Origin: Rhizopus arrhizus
Taxonomy: Eukaryota > Mucoromycota > Mucoromycetes > Mucorales > Rhizopodaceae
NCBI GenBank assembly: GCA_024220505.1
Contig: JAKZZE010000016.1
Location: 248,001-312,000 of the forward strand
Direction of reading: 5' to 3'
DNA: 64,000 nt
Shown here: piece by piece, positions 20,228-32,573 of the stretch
Layout: every line of letters starts with the position of its first letter
Position numbering within the stretch: the stretch's first letter is position 1
Notes under the pieces: model-generated
What the model was told of the DNA's origin: nothing
Seen by the model: only the letters and a program-made list of their open reading frames with translations
Database searches by the model: none
Made by a program: the position numbers and the translations under genes

Positions 20228-23200
20228 TTATTTTGCTACAGTCTTTCTACGATCCTTGCTTTGCTTAAAACACAAGAATTGGACAACTGTACTTTTACGG
20301 CTGAACACCAAAAGTTCCTTGACATGACTTAATTCAGATTGAAGGTTACTGGATGACTGTTGTTGAGGATCATAGGCCTGTTCAATTGTTTGATAAATTA
20401 ACTGTAGCGTATCGGACGCGCTTGGCGTCACATATTGAGATAATGTTTGATGCATAAATTCAATTTCCAAAGTAGCTTGAAGCATACCTCCCATACCAAA
20501 TCGTTCAACTTGCTTAAAGCTTTCCAAACAATCACTGGCCATCATTTCGAGTAATCGAGAGAGAGCCCTCGTTACTAGTTGTTTAGCAACGCCACTGATT
20601 TGCGAGTGGACCATCACTAGGGTCATTAGACCTTCGTAGACAAATGGATGAACCTCTTGTGGTTTAGGAATACTTGACCAATCAATTCCACTTTCAAGTA
20701 TACCCTGTTTAACAATGTCTCGAATGATTTGCGATTTGCGTTTGATATAATCACCAAATAAAATTTCGTCCAGTTGGTCTATTACGTCCACTAATGTCTA
20801 TGAAACAAAAAGTTAATTATGCAAAGTGAAAACGCTTTTTTTTGCTTTACTCTTAAATCCTCCTTTAATTGTACATTGAATGCCACTTCAAATAAATCAA
20901 TCAGTTTTTTGATAACACTTCCACGCATATGCTCCAGGTTGCTCACAGTCAACAAAATACGAACATCCTAAAGAAATTATATAAACAGGTACTTTTCTTT
21001 TAGGCGTGTTTAGGAATGATTACCATAGAATGAACATCAATGTTTCCTCTTTTCTTGGTCAACATCAGTTCTTCTTTCTCATTTAATGGGGTATAATCCG
21101 TAAAAGCCAATTGCACAAGACCATCTAGAAAGGTATATGTAGACTCAAGGAATGAGCCTCTTATTTTTTCAATATAAATAGGTGAAATAGGCATCTTTGC
21201 CTGATCTTCTATGTCGTCCGAGACAGCAGTTAAGCTTGCTATTTTATGAGCAGATCTAGCACAAAACTTGTGAAAATCATAATATCGCTTTAGTAAAGTT
21301 GTAATTTGAGGATTTTGGGCGTCAAGTATCCATTCTTCCAACATATAGAATGTCTTTGCATCTAATATATTTCAATATACAGTTTCTTTTTCATTTTTTA
21401 ATATTATCATATAAATACTACCTCTTTCCCAACATTTGCACACAACATCAATAAATTTAGACCGTGCTTTTTCCATTAAGTTCGTCAATCCAGAAAATAT
21501 TTCACCTGCTAGATTAATGCCACTAATATCATTCACACAAGTTGCCAAATCACCAATAACAAGTGTCAAATATTCTGAAGTATAGATCGAGTTGGCGTTT
21601 GCAGGCAAAAAAGACGGCATCATGTATTTTTCAGAACCATCCTTGGCCTTCTTTACCTGAAGTTCTTCCTGGTCTAGTGAGAAATAGTCTGATAAAAGAG
21701 TTGCATACTGCTTGATAATATCGCGCGTCATACGTTGACACTGGTCGACCTTGTTCATGTCCATACCTTGTCGACGTCTTCTTACTGAAGGTTCATTTGT
21801 CTTGTTTGCAAACTTTCCTTCAATAAATGCCTTTGATAAACGCCAAAAGTCAGGTAAACATCGAAGCAAAAGAGATGAAAGAGACTTCACAAGATCGGAA
21901 GTTGCACGCCAAATCTTTAATTCTGCATCCGAATAATTTTCTTCCGTACTCATATCCTTCAGCTTGTGAATTTGACCGATAGCTTTCTTAAGGCCCAAGC
22001 TACGTTGGATAGCAAATTCTTCGCTAGGATCTTCTGACTTCAAGCGTTTTATTTTTTGAATGGCAGTATCAAAAGTTTCTTTCATAAGGCCTGTAATCCA
22101 TTGATGTTGACTATCAAGATAGAACCAAGCTGGATCTTCAGTCGTATCTAAATCAAATAAAAAACTTTGGAGTATAAGAATAAGAGCATAGTGTTTTTTT
22201 TTTCTTTACTTGATCGTCTTTTCTTGTTCTTCCATACTTCGCCAAGGATCAGCCAACATTCTGAGTAACACATTTTGAAGCTCTGACACAATTTTACAGA
22301 CTTCCACCCATACTTTGTCAAAAACTTTAAGATGAAGATCCGTAATACGATTTTCCTTTTGATCCATATCTGATACATCAGTTGAATCCAGGTCTCCTTT
22401 TAGTACTTGATATAGGTATTTGCCTTTTTTATAATCACGGATAGCTACTTCATATTTTGTCTATCGCATATCAGTAACACGTGTTATATTAAGCAACTCT
22501 CCCTTCACGCACCTGCTTAATTGATTCTAACAAACTACTAGGCAAATTAAACAGAAATCTGTACCTTTGTAGCATATTGAGAGTACTCTTGACCTTTTCA
22601 ACCCTTTGTCGTCTTTCAACTACAGGTCCATAGATTTGCTCTGCGCGATTATTCGCAGCTAAAGAAAAGAAGACAAGTGCTTGATGAGTTCATTACATCT
22701 ACATATAATGTATATGTATTTACCTTCTAAAGCCATTTGAATATTGATTGTTCCATAGTCTTGCTTCTCGTTTAATTGTTTTGACTTCATTTCCTCATAA
22801 ACATGATCAATGGTATTTTTGGCACTCACAAATCGATCAAAATTTTGATGAACCAAGTTCTTAAGTGCTTCAGCCTTTTGATCCACGCCCTTTCTGAGCC
22901 TTTCTTCTCCTTGAACAAGTTCGTTGTAAGAGGTATTCTGGTGTACTTGAAGTAAAAAGTGTCGCGGTTGGAATTTTTTATTGGTGATCATTAGCGTCGC
23001 CTCTAAATAAGAGCTTTTGTTTACAAAAGTTTATTCTAGTGAAAGAAAAAAAGCATCCTTACTTTCTTTTAGCTGTGTCAAGTTGGTGTTTCGAGACATT
23101 TCACTATCACAAAAAAAGGAGGAGTGTAATTCAATATGCAACATTAGCATAAGTTCTATCTTGCAGTTGCTTACTCTGGAAAGATGGAAGAATAGATCCC

Positions 23201-23425
23201 TAATGGGTCACTATCGTTCATAGCTTGCAACTCAACATCATTTTCTGATGGCTGAATGCTTTCAAGTTGTTGATCTTCTGGATGTTGAAATGTGCTGTTT
23301 CTATTCAAGTCTTTATCCTGATTTTCTTCATCTTCGATCCATATTTCAGGTTCTAAAGAGTCAATGTGATAAAAGCGTAAAATGGCAGCATCCTCTGCAT
23401 ATTCTGGCAAGTCCAGTCTATTCAT
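20228..23425 (-). CDS. SEC5: Exocyst subunit Sec5
   Basis: Nine exons (23,425-23,175, 23,103-23,063, 23,002-22,724, 22,658-22,513, 22,460-22,210, 22,164-21,422, 21,361-21,024, 20,967-20,851, 20,797-20,228) keep frame throughout and give 911 residues. The best anchors are FLLQVHQNTSYNELVQG, NFDRFVSAKNTIDHVYEEMK and RSMEEQEKTI followed by DPAWFYLDSQHQWI, all typical of fungal Sec5/EXOC2. Sec5 belongs to the octameric exocyst that tethers secretory vesicles to the plasma membrane at hyphal tips and septa. The N-terminal 90 residues are acidic and poorly conserved. Exon 6 must start after CCAAAG at 22,165 to keep frame, not at the closer TAG. Confidence 0.92.
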
Positions 23426-23774
23426 CTTCGACTGAATGAAAGGGAAAAGGAATACAAATTAAAATTCAGTTATACATTTATTCCAGTCACGTGGAATATT
23501 AATGCGATTCTCAATTTAGGCATTTTTTATGCTGATTAACCATTAGTCAATCTACCTATAAAAGATTGTCTAATTTCGCTTTTATTTATTTTATACTTTT
23601 TATTAGAATCCTCTTCTAATTATATTAATGTTTAAGTTATCAACCAACATAGTATAAGACATAAATAAAAACAGATTGTGTTTATTACAAGTTAAAATCA
23701 CACTGTAACAGATGACTAGTACATCGCGCAATCTTCAAAATTTTATTTTTATAAAAGGAAAACAAAATATATAT
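23426..23774. other. Intergenic between Sec5 and GDP-mannose dehydratase
   Basis: About 350 bp of AT-rich sequence holding the Sec5 promoter and the 3' end of the dehydratase gene. No other feature seen. Confidence 0.6.
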
Positions 23775-25018
23775 TTACACCAAAGTAGAAGAGCTTAAGC
23801 TCCCTTCAATATCAGCCACAACCATTTCAGTCACCAGTTCATCAAAAGTAACCTTACGTTTCCAACCCAATTCAGTGTTGGCTTTTGTAGGATCACCCAA
23901 CAAAAGATCAACTTCGGCAGGACGAAAGTATTTAGGATCGATGCGCACACGCACCTTACCTGTCTCAGCGTCTTTACCAATCTCATTCACACCTTCGCCT
24001 TCCCAAACAATAGTACGTCCAGTAACCTTAAATGCCTTTTCAACAAAACTTCTTACAGTATGTGTTTCACCTGTGGCCAGGACGAAATCTTGAGGCTTTT
24101 CTTGCTGAAGCATGAGCCACATACCCTCTACATAGTCACGAGCATGCCCCCAATCACGTTTGGCATCAATGTTACCCAGATAAAGACAATCTTGACGGCC
24201 CAAGTGAATATCGGCCACAGCACGGGTAATTTTACGGGTTACAAAGGTACGACCACGACGAGGTGATTCGTGGTTGAAAAGGATACCATTGCAAGCATAC
24301 ATATCGTAGGACTCACGGTAGTTTACAGTGATCCAGTAGCCATAGAGTTTGGCAACACCATAAGGAGATCGAGGATAGAAGGGCGTGGTTTCCTTTTGAG
24401 GAGTCTCCACGACCTTACCGTAAAGTTCAGAGGTAGAGGCTTGGTAGAAACGGACTCGGTCAGCTAAACCACAAGTACGGATGGCATCTAATAAACGAAG
24501 TGTACCAAGAGCATCGACGTCACCAGTATATTCAGACATGTCAAAGGAAACTTTGACATGAGATTGAGCAGCAAGATTATAAACTTCAGTAGGTTGGATC
24601 TTGGAGATGATGTGAACAAGGCAAGTAGAATCAGTTAAATCACCGTAATGAAGAAAGAACTTTACATCTTTTTTTTTTAAATAAATAAGTACAAAAAAAG
24701 ACCCTAATAAAAAATGAACTTACTAGTTTCATGTCTATCTTTATAGATGTGCTCAATACGGCCTGTATTAAAAGAAGAGGATCTACGAATAATACCATGT
24801 ACTTCATATCCTTTTTCTAGCAAAAATTCAACTAAATAAGAGCCGTCTTGACCAGTGACACCTTTTATAAGAACAAATATTAGGCTTATTATCACAACAG
24901 ATGTACTTTTCATATGCGTACCTGTGATTAGGGCTACTTTACGAGCTCTATAGTCTTGAATGGATATACTTGCTGTATTACTTCCAACCTGAAGAGAGGC
25001 GATGACTTTTTCAGACAT
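23775..25018 (-). CDS. GMD: GDP-mannose 4,6-dehydratase
   Basis: Three exons (25,018-24,922, 24,861-24,724, 24,667-23,775) give 375 residues, the usual length. The protein is an extended short-chain dehydrogenase: NADP-binding [11 protein letters not shown] near the N-terminus, then [30 protein letters not shown], the active-site S/T and [10 protein letters not shown] (Y-x3-K), and [17 protein letters not shown]. It turns GDP-mannose into GDP-4-keto-6-deoxymannose, the first step to GDP-fucose, which Mucoromycota use in fucose-containing wall polymers. A family A transposon ends only 59 bp upstream of the start codon, so the native promoter is displaced by about 1.75 kb. Confidence 0.95.
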
Positions 25019-25077
25019 GATGAAAGAGAGATAAGAAGAAAGGAATAAATATTGAATGAAAGCCCAAATAAAGAGTA

Positions 25078-25239
25078 TTGTATTTTTCAGCAATTAAGAG
25101 ACAGTCTCAGAGAAAATAAGAGAAAATTATTGGATAAAATAAGAGAAAATTTTAGATCAATGAAGAGAAAACTGACCAATAAATAAGAGAAAAACTCAGG
25201 AAAAATTAAGAGAAAAAAAAAGGGCAATTAGTAGAAAGC
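25078..25239 (+). repeat. Left terminal inverted repeat of family A copy 2
   Basis: 162 bp, inverse of 26,667-26,828, with six TAAGAGA-like cores (one is TGAAGAGA, matched by TTCATTG in the partner repeat). The shared variant suggests the two ends are homogenised. Confidence 0.92.
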
Positions 25240-25265
25240 ACTTTTCTCACAATTATTAACAAAAA

Positions 25266-26646
25266 ATGGATATTGACTATGATATGAACGAGATCTCTCT
25301 ACACGACGAAGATATTGAAGCTGTACCCGAGATTATTGTCAGTGTAATGTCGATGATGAGAAAGAAATGGGAGTATAACATCACTGCATCAGCCATGGAG
25401 TTAGATGAAGATGCGACGATGGAGCTGAAGAAAGAGCACGAGGACGATGAGGCCAGTAATAGCTCGGACGAGGAGGAAAAGGAAGCTGATGTGCAGCGTA
25501 GTGAGAGTGATTTGAATAGAGAAGCCTCTCAGAGATCTGACTGAAAAAAAAGACGATGCTAGCAATGCTAGACGTGTATACACTCAGCAGGATATTAACA
25601 AGCTTATTGCTCTGTTAGTTGAACAGGTACCTATAAAGGATGCAGCTTTAAGGACAGGAATAAATGAAAAATCAGCCTACCGTTTCAAATCGCAGTGGCA
25701 GAAAACTGGGGAGGTACCTCAACAGAAGAAAAGAGGACGCAGAATGGGAACTGTCTCTGAGCTTACTGAGAAGCACTCAAAGTTTATTATCGACCTTGTT
25801 GATGAGCATTCAACTACAACTGTAGCTGGAATACACGAGTTGTTGCTCATAGAGTTTCCAAGTCTCTCTGTAAGCCCATCTGCAGTATACAGACATCTTA
25901 GGACCAGCTGTGCACTATCTATGAAGAAGTTGGAGAAGATTTCAGTTGCTAGAAATTCAGAAGAAACTTTGAAGAAGAGAAAGGAGACCATCCTCCAATG
26001 GCTAGCTGATAAAGAAATGGACTTTGAGAACAACTGCGTATTTTTGGATGAAGCAGGATTCAATCTACACATGACACGCACTCGTGGCTGGTCTAAGAAG
26101 GGAGCACCTGCTAAGACAACTGTCCCTGCTTCAAAAGGCACTACAATAACCATCCTTGGTGCCATCTCAAGTGCCGGCATTATTGACATTTCTTTGAGAA
26201 AGCCAATAATGGTTTCGGGAGCTAAGAAGAGAAGAATAGATGGTAAAGTTGTTACAACAACAGCCAAAGTTGGAACAAGGGCTGAGCATTATCTAAATTA
26301 CTTGAGTAATGTGATGGATGTTCTTGACCGAAACAACATGAAGGGCTTTTACTTGGTAATGGACAATGCTCCCATACATAAGCCAGCTACAGTAAGAAAT
26401 CTGATAGAAAGCAGAGGCTATAAGTGTGTATATCTTCCACCATACTCACCATTCCTAAACCCAATTGAGCTATTCTGGTCGAAGGTGAAGTATGGTGTCA
26501 AAAGAAAGCCTTTTGAAACTGGTGAGACACTCACACCCAGAATCATGGATGCCTGCTCCAAGGTAACCAAGAAAGACTGCCAAGGCTGGATCCACCATTC
26601 CCTCGGATTCTTTGAAAAGTGCTTAGCACTGGAGAAAAACTTATAA
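25266..26646 (+). pseudogene. Family A DD34E transposase, N-terminal frameshift
   Basis: The first frame (ATG 25,266) matches copy 1 until about 25,513, where two bases are missing relative to copy 1, and it stops at 25,544. The main frame, from ATG 25,744 to 26,646 (300 residues), is intact and carries the DDE core: LDEAGFNLH, VMDNAPIHK and NPIELFWSKVK, with 34 residues between the last D and E. A shortened protein lacking the acidic N-terminus and part of the DNA-binding helix-turn-helix could still be made from 25,744, but a working transposase is doubtful. Confidence 0.85.
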
Positions 26647-26666
26647 TGAGATTAAAGCATAAATAA

Positions 26667-26828
26667 GCTTTCTACTAATTGCCCTTTTTTTTTCTCTTAA
26701 TTTTTCCTGAGTTTTTCTCTTATTTATTGGTCAGTTTTCTCTTCATTGATCTAAAATTTTCTCTTATTTTATCCAATAATTTTCTCTTATTCTCTCTGAG
26801 ACTGTCTCTTAATTGCTGAAAAATACAA
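26667..26828 (-). repeat. Right terminal inverted repeat of family A copy 2
   Basis: Inverse complement of 25,078-25,239, ending at TA 26,829-26,830. Confidence 0.92.
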
Positions 26829-26830
26829 TA

Positions 26831-27292
26831 ACTGGAGATTGTGTGACACGACTAAAAAGTGACAGTCTCTAATTTGCGCAGAGTACAAATTGGTTATGTC
26901 TGTACAACAATATCGAAGCCTTATGTAATCAATCTGTATGTAAAATATATTTTTATGTCGGTTAGTAAAGTATACCACTGCAAATAATTCAAAATGTTGG
27001 CGAAACGAAGTCGAATAATGTGATAGATACTCTCAGAGCCAAGCTTTATTTTCCTTTTTTGTATAATAATAATTTTTTTCCCTTTCTTCCCTATATCTTC
27101 AAAGCTAAGTATATAATCTTCAAACATTTTTTTTTTTTTTTTGGGAGGGATGATAATATATAAAACTAAACTAAACTATAGCCAACTATGTTAAATATAA
27201 TAATTTCAAGAGCCAAAAAACCGGCGATACCAAGGGTGGATATCTATTATTTTACTCGACTTTGTTCCGCTAACATTTTGATTGTTTGTTGT
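26831..27292. other. Intergenic, 460 bp
   Basis: AT-rich spacer between the family A element and the recombinase relic, with a run of 17 T near 27,126. No gene seen. Confidence 0.55.
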
Positions 27293-28140
27293 TTATAAAT
27301 CAACTTCAGTTGGCCCCACTCCGTCTCCTAATGTGATAGTGTTTTTCAGTAAAGAAATTGTTATTGCAATAGAAGTACTAGTCGATTGTTGTGTTGTAAG
27401 TTTGTGATAAAATTTCCCAAAAGTGTTTGAATTTAGACTCCAGTTCGCATGTTCCTTGACAGTTCAAATAAAATGACCTTTTTCAATTGCCTTGATACTT
27501 GAGGCTGAGCGAATTGAATGAGCTTTGTATTGCGTTGTGTCGACACCAGATGATTGCCTAATGTCCTTTACCCATTTAGAAACTGTCGAGGGTTTGATTG
27601 AACAAACCTTGTCAAGATGTTCAATTTAAGCTAATAGTAATGTATGATCTTCTGGTAAAATTGTTCTAATATGTGTGGTCCTGTCCATAAAAATTTCCAA
27701 GGTTGTGGTTGGACATAATTGTTTATCACCAATAATATCTAGTCTTGTGGTTTTTACTTCAGTTTTTTTGGTTCCCAAAAGTGTATGGTGACCTCAGTAA
27801 GTTCATTGTTGACATTGTCAAACGCAAATTTCACGTCTCAAGCTTGGACCTGTCCAATATCTGATCTTGGTCGTGTCATAGTTGCTAAACAAAGTAACGC
27901 AAATACTTTTTGTTGAAGTGCATAAATAGATATGATGTGAAAATCAGTCCAATTTGCCTTAACATACGAAGTAATTTGGTCAGTTGTGGAATAGGCATGT
28001 TATATCTCTCTATTAATAAAACTAACAAATAATTCAAATAATCGATAAGACTCTTGAACCTCTTTATTAAGTAAGGGTGAGAGAGAGAACCCATTCGATG
28101 CAAACTACGTCTTAGCATATAATAATGTGGTTTAGGACCC
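27293..28140 (-). pseudogene. Decayed Crypton-like tyrosine recombinase
   Basis: Read on the minus strand and allowing stops and one shift, the sequence gives a coherent protein: TMTRPRSDIGQVQA, DVKFAFDNVNNELTEVTI, LCPTTTLEIFMDRTTHIR, STVSKWVKDIRQSSGV, YKAHSIRSASSIKAIEKG, VKEHANWSLNSNTF and FYHKLT. HSIR, HANW and the FYHK tyrosine fit the H-x-x-R...H/W...Y catalytic series of tyrosine recombinases, as in Crypton elements common in Mucoromycota (family knowledge). In-frame stops occur at about 27,450, 27,628 and 27,840, and the N-terminal part (27,885-28,118) is in another frame. It is inactive. Confidence 0.72.
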
Positions 28141-28214
28141 TATTTAGTATGGTATAACTCGTGTGGATTGTTTATCGTATATAACACAAAGTGCTATATA
28201 CTATATACGGTCAA

Positions 28215-28955
28215 ATTATTCATTTAAGAATCTTTTGAGTGACCTCACACGACATTAAGGAAACTATTAAGGTAAATACGACATGAATGAAGCATATTAG
28301 CCAAAATATTGGTGTATGTTTTTTGACCTACAGAACCGGTGTCAATAATTTCTAAAGGTCCGAAACCTCTTCCCCAATAACATCTTCAAACCATAATACC
28401 ACCACCACTCCATTTGACTGTAGATACTATATTTCTTTCGTCATAACGCTCACCTTCCTTTCTGAGTATTCCTTTACCGCGTTTACTGCCTTTCATACAA
28501 AAGCATCATTCATCAGACCAAACAGCGTTTCTCCCTCGGTCTTCGGTCCAATTGATACGTTCCTTCGCCTAGCAAAGCCTACTTTTGCGGTGTCTTGCAG
28601 TCAATCTAAGCTTGTGAGCTGTTCTGTACAATTTAAAGTCAAGTCGATCGACATACGCTCGAAGAGTTTCTATACAAATAAAAGCATCCAGCTTTGCTAA
28701 TTCCATATTTATTTCTTTATAAAAGGCAAAAGGATCCTCTCTGATTATCCTCTTCAAGTGCCTTTCAGCTCTTTCGTTTATTTTCGATGGATGGCCTGTT
28801 TGCTTGTGAGGCAAAGGACTACCATATTTGTCAACCTTGGTCTTTATATCTTGCACAGTGGACTTGTTCAAACCAACAAGTTCTGCAAACACTCTAATCG
28901 TGTGATGTGTTCTAAGAAGTGGAAATTCTCCATGCCTTATTTTTTTTTGTTTCAT
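28215..28955 (-). pseudogene. Decayed Tc1-type transposase
   Basis: The N-terminal frame (28,955-28,569) contains paired helix-turn-helix domains with a GHPSKINERAERHLKRIIRE linker. The continuation, with stops, reads VWSDE (first catalytic D), GERYDERNIVSTVKWSGGG and GFGPLEIIDTGSVGQKTY, then ends before the second catalytic D. It belongs to the Tc1 group but is clearly different from families A and B. Terminal repeats were not found. Confidence 0.8.
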
Positions 28956-31169
28956 CTTCAGATATAGTTAAAGGCCATGTGCAATCTATAGATGTTTGAG
29001 CTGACATGTTTGTCTTTAATGAGTTGGTGGATGAGGAAGGGTAACTTTATTCTGTTATGAGTATAAAATTTTACTTAACAAATTACTTTGTCACAGAATT
29101 TATTTCGTATGACTGGGTTAACAAAAGTTAAAGATGATCATTGTATAGCAATCAAACACTATTAACGATTGATAGTGTGAATATATGGAAATGCAGACTT
29201 ATTAACATGTATGTACATTTACCAAAATAGACTAGTGAATGAGGAGCAAGTGCTTATATTAAATTATGAAACATATGCATAGTAACAAATAATATTTAGT
29301 CATCTGCATAATGCTGTGGACATTTCACCATCTGCATAGTACATATATTAGCATCTACACTGTGAAAAAGTATATAAACCATATATTTTTCAGAAGTAAT
29401 TGACCCTTGTCCTCACAAAATAGCAAAGACTCTGTTGGCAGTGAACAAAACTCGACCACCAGTGAAAACAACTGGATGGAAAGTAGAGCAATAAAGAAGG
29501 GTCGTGAAACTGATTGATTATAAAATTGAAGGGATAGGCTTTGACGATGATATTTTGACTTGTGAAGACTGGGAGGATATCTTTGTTTTAAAGAAACTGG
29601 AGTTTAAATTGTTCCTCTTTTCTCTCAATTTATATGCTCTCGTTATGTCTTTTGTTATCAAGATTATACATGAATATACGGTTGTTGAAATTAAAAAAAA
29701 TACACATATAAATAAAGTATTGCTGAATTATTGATTATACATTACAGCTATAAAATTTTTTTGTTCTGTGGTATATAATCTTATAATTTCATATTCTCGA
29801 CCGTTGACTGTATGTCAAATCAGCACATAGCAAGAGAATAGACAAATGCTCCTTGTTTTCGCTAGTCACAACCAAGTAAAATGGTGGTAGAATAAAACAC
29901 TTTACCCCTGAGAATTTTTCTTAATTGTTATAAATAATTACAGGAACCATTCTATTTAAAATCATTTTATCCAGGAAGTAAGTCTTCCCAGTGGTCATCT
30001 CGGATAACTCAAAAGATAGACTACCCAATACTTGAAGATAATTGGTTGATGATTTACAAAGTACTGGGAAATAGTTAACATAAAGCATAGTAATTCATCC
30101 GGATCAATCTAGCATAATTGACCTTCACTTATTTAGCTGTAATAAAAACAGAAAAGAGCTATAGTTACTCTACTTGTGGTTTTTTAGTAAAGCATATCTA
30201 AACTATCTATGTTTTACAACAGACTGATTATGGTCTATATCTTATTGAGTGAGTGACTTGATATCTTCTATTGTAAGCGTTCTTCTAATATTCAGGTACT
30301 TTAGCAAGTGTCATCTATAATTATGATTATGAAAACTTTTCATTTGTTCTTTTGCATGTCTGCCATAGATTATCTTTTATTCTAGGAATTCCTCCCTGAT
30401 TTGAATAACGTTATTTTACGCGTGTTTTAATTATGTGAAAGATTAGCAATATTCCTGACATTGGATTGGATTTTATTATTTTAGTTGATGCTTCTTTTTA
30501 TCAAAGTACTCTCATTAATACAAAGCATATTCTAAAGGATTATGTTTAATTGGAATTGATTGTATGATCTTATTTAAATAAACTTATATTTATTTTAATT
30601 ATGATCTTGTATTAGAACTTATATTTATCAATGTCAACTACAATCAGTTATTGTTCTACAGCAGGTATAATCGCTTTTTTGAGAAAAAAAAAACCTTCAA
30701 TTGAAGCTCAAAAACTACCTAACTATTAAGATTTTAATTTCCCAATGTATTCTCAGTTATTATCTTAATTTTCTTAAAATAGTGATCACACTTTCTCATT
30801 TATTAGGAAAACACGGTATGTGGACAATTTTAATGGAGAATTAGTAGAAATAGAGTGCTGTCGAAAAGAAGAGACAAGGCTTTCTTGTAATTGGATATGA
30901 TTAAATTAGGCACTGGAAGAATATTTATGAATTTTATGATTAGTTTCTTGATAACGGGTAATATGAAGAGCATGGTAATGAGCGTGTATAAGCATATCAA
31001 CTGTTTTGTAGAATAATTGTAATTAGATACGTTGAAGAAGATGAGATGAGAATTTCAATATCTGATTTCACAGTTAAAGTCTTGTTGTGAAATAGCACGG
31101 TTAAGTTTTATGTAGTCAATATACAGGGCTATTCAATATTATATGAATAATAAAGAGCATTGTATTTAT
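28956..31169. other. Intergenic, 2.2 kb, with one weak coding relic
   Basis: Mostly AT-rich DNA with no supported gene. Around 29,400-29,734 a frame interrupted by one stop reads CPHKIAKTLLAVNKTRPPVK, TTGWKVEQ, then after the stop RRVVKLIDYKIEGIGFDDD and DWEDIFVLKKLEF. This looks more like former protein than chance, but I do not recognise the family. Confidence 0.4.
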
Positions 31170-31744
31170 TGTTATGTTCTGATAAAGTAATTAAGGAATA
31201 ACAATAAAACCAAAGAATACTTTTTGAGACTTAACTTTATTCAAGACAATCATAATTGTTAAAAGAAAATCATTACAAAGTCTACTATTTATATCCTTCT
31301 ACCAGCTGGCGGGTAAATGAATAGTTATGAGCGTAGATCCAATAATTGACATGTCTGATTGAAGAATGACCACTGAATCGATTATGAAAGTTTTTAATTC
31401 GTTGTTTTTATAGACCTTATTGTTCTTTAACTGATCTGGGAGAATTGTCCCGTCTTCATTGAGAGGAAAGATATATTTATATGAAATGCCTCCAGTCAGA
31501 TCAAAGTTGACTAGGTGCCTGATCCATTATTATTCATTTACAGAAATGATGAGTAGTAAAGATCATGACTTATTGTTCATGTTTACTTTATAGAATGTGT
31601 CTAATAGTGATAGCTTTATTTATAAAGAAGAAGAGTATCTTTTATTTCATAAAGATTTAAATTATTGTCTTTTATCAATTTTAATATACTTCTTTTAGTT
31701 GTGATTGTTCAATGTCCATTATGATCAGACACTGTTCTACAACA
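31170..31744 (-). repeat. Complete solo LTR of the second LTR family
   Basis: 575 bp from TGTTATGTTCT (inverse of the LTR end) to CTGTTCTACAACA (inverse of the LTR start). It matches the LTRs at 10,073-11,221 over its whole length and carries the same TATA box and AATAAA in the minus orientation. The 5 bp on each side (TTTAT and AAATG) do not match, so no target duplication is visible. Confidence 0.88.
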
Positions 31745-32118
31745 AAATGAACTATGAAATATATTGCTTGCTCATATACAACACTTCCGCTGTAAAAAAA
31801 ACTTGTATTTATTTGAGGTCTATACGCACCAAAAAAAAAAGTGGCAATATATGTTCATACATTTATAAATTTATGAGAGGGCAAAGAAACAATATTTAAT
31901 TGTTTTATATTACTTCGTACTTGGTATCGTTTTGAAGTTTCATACAATATTATTTGTTTGAGAAGACTTGAGTTATAAAACTATCTATGTTAAACAAGAC
32001 AAGCTTAGCTGTTACTCAAGGCTGATGCCATTTAGGTTGACGGATTAATAAACAAAGCACTCAAAGATTGATATAAACTAAATGTGATATGTTTTTATTA
32101 AGGTACAATTGTTGGATT
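31745..32118. other. Intergenic, 370 bp
   Basis: No gene or repeat recognised between the solo LTR and the 3' end of the zinc-finger gene. Confidence 0.5.
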
Positions 32119-32573
32119 TCAATAGTGTACTTTTAAATGCCTTCTCATATTACTTTGTACACTAAATTTCCTTCCGCACCCAGGCTGCGGACACACATGG
32201 GGCTTTTCTCCTGTATGAGACAATATGTGCACTCTTAAAGAAGAAGGGCGGGAAAAAGTTTTGGTACATTGCTGGCAGGCATATCTATTTTTAATGGGAT
32301 CTAACGATGCATGCTGGTGATTGTACGGATGATATTCAGTCAAGAAAATTGATCTCTGGTGTCTCTGTTGTTCTGATAGTTTACTAAGTTTCATGGTAGG
32401 CTCAGTTGTAATACACAGATTATGATTCAATGATCGCTTGTCTGATATGTTTATGCAAATCAATTTCAATTATAAATTAGATAGTTTAGTTGTATAGCTT
32501 ATTCACCTTCTTTTACCAAAATACCATTCAACATATCTTGAATAGGTGGAAGATAAAATTTAGATTGTTTCAT
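32119..32573 (-). CDS. Small C2H2 zinc-finger protein
   Basis: Two exons (32,573-32,507 and 32,441-32,119) give 129 residues. Exon 1 encodes MKQSKFYLPPIQDMLNGIL, a short hydrophobic/aromatic leader. Two classical C2H2 fingers sit at the very C-terminus: YACQQCTKTFSRPSSLRVH (C-x2-C-x12-H-x3-H), then the TGEKP linker, then CPQPGCGRKFSVQSNMRRH (C-x4-C-x12-H-x3-H). SRPSSLRVH and SVQSNMRRHLKVH resemble fungal transcription factors of the family with RPSSLRVHMYSHTGEKP fingers. It is probably a small nuclear DNA-binding regulator. A run of about 27 A lies just upstream of the start codon. Confidence 0.8.

Larger units (their letters stand above)
25078..26828 (+). mobile_element. Tc1/mariner-superfamily element, family A, copy 2
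   Basis: 1751 bp flanked by TA at 25,076-25,077 and 26,829-26,830, with 162-bp terminal inverted repeats (25,078-25,239 and 26,667-26,828). It is nearly identical to copy 1 apart from that copy's insertions. Structurally whole, but its transposase frame has a 2-bp deletion. Confidence 0.95.

Noticed and set aside
23775..25018. Horizontal transfer of GDP-mannose dehydratase from bacteria
   Set aside because: The gene has two ordinary fungal introns and host-like base composition, and nothing in the sequence asks for transfer.
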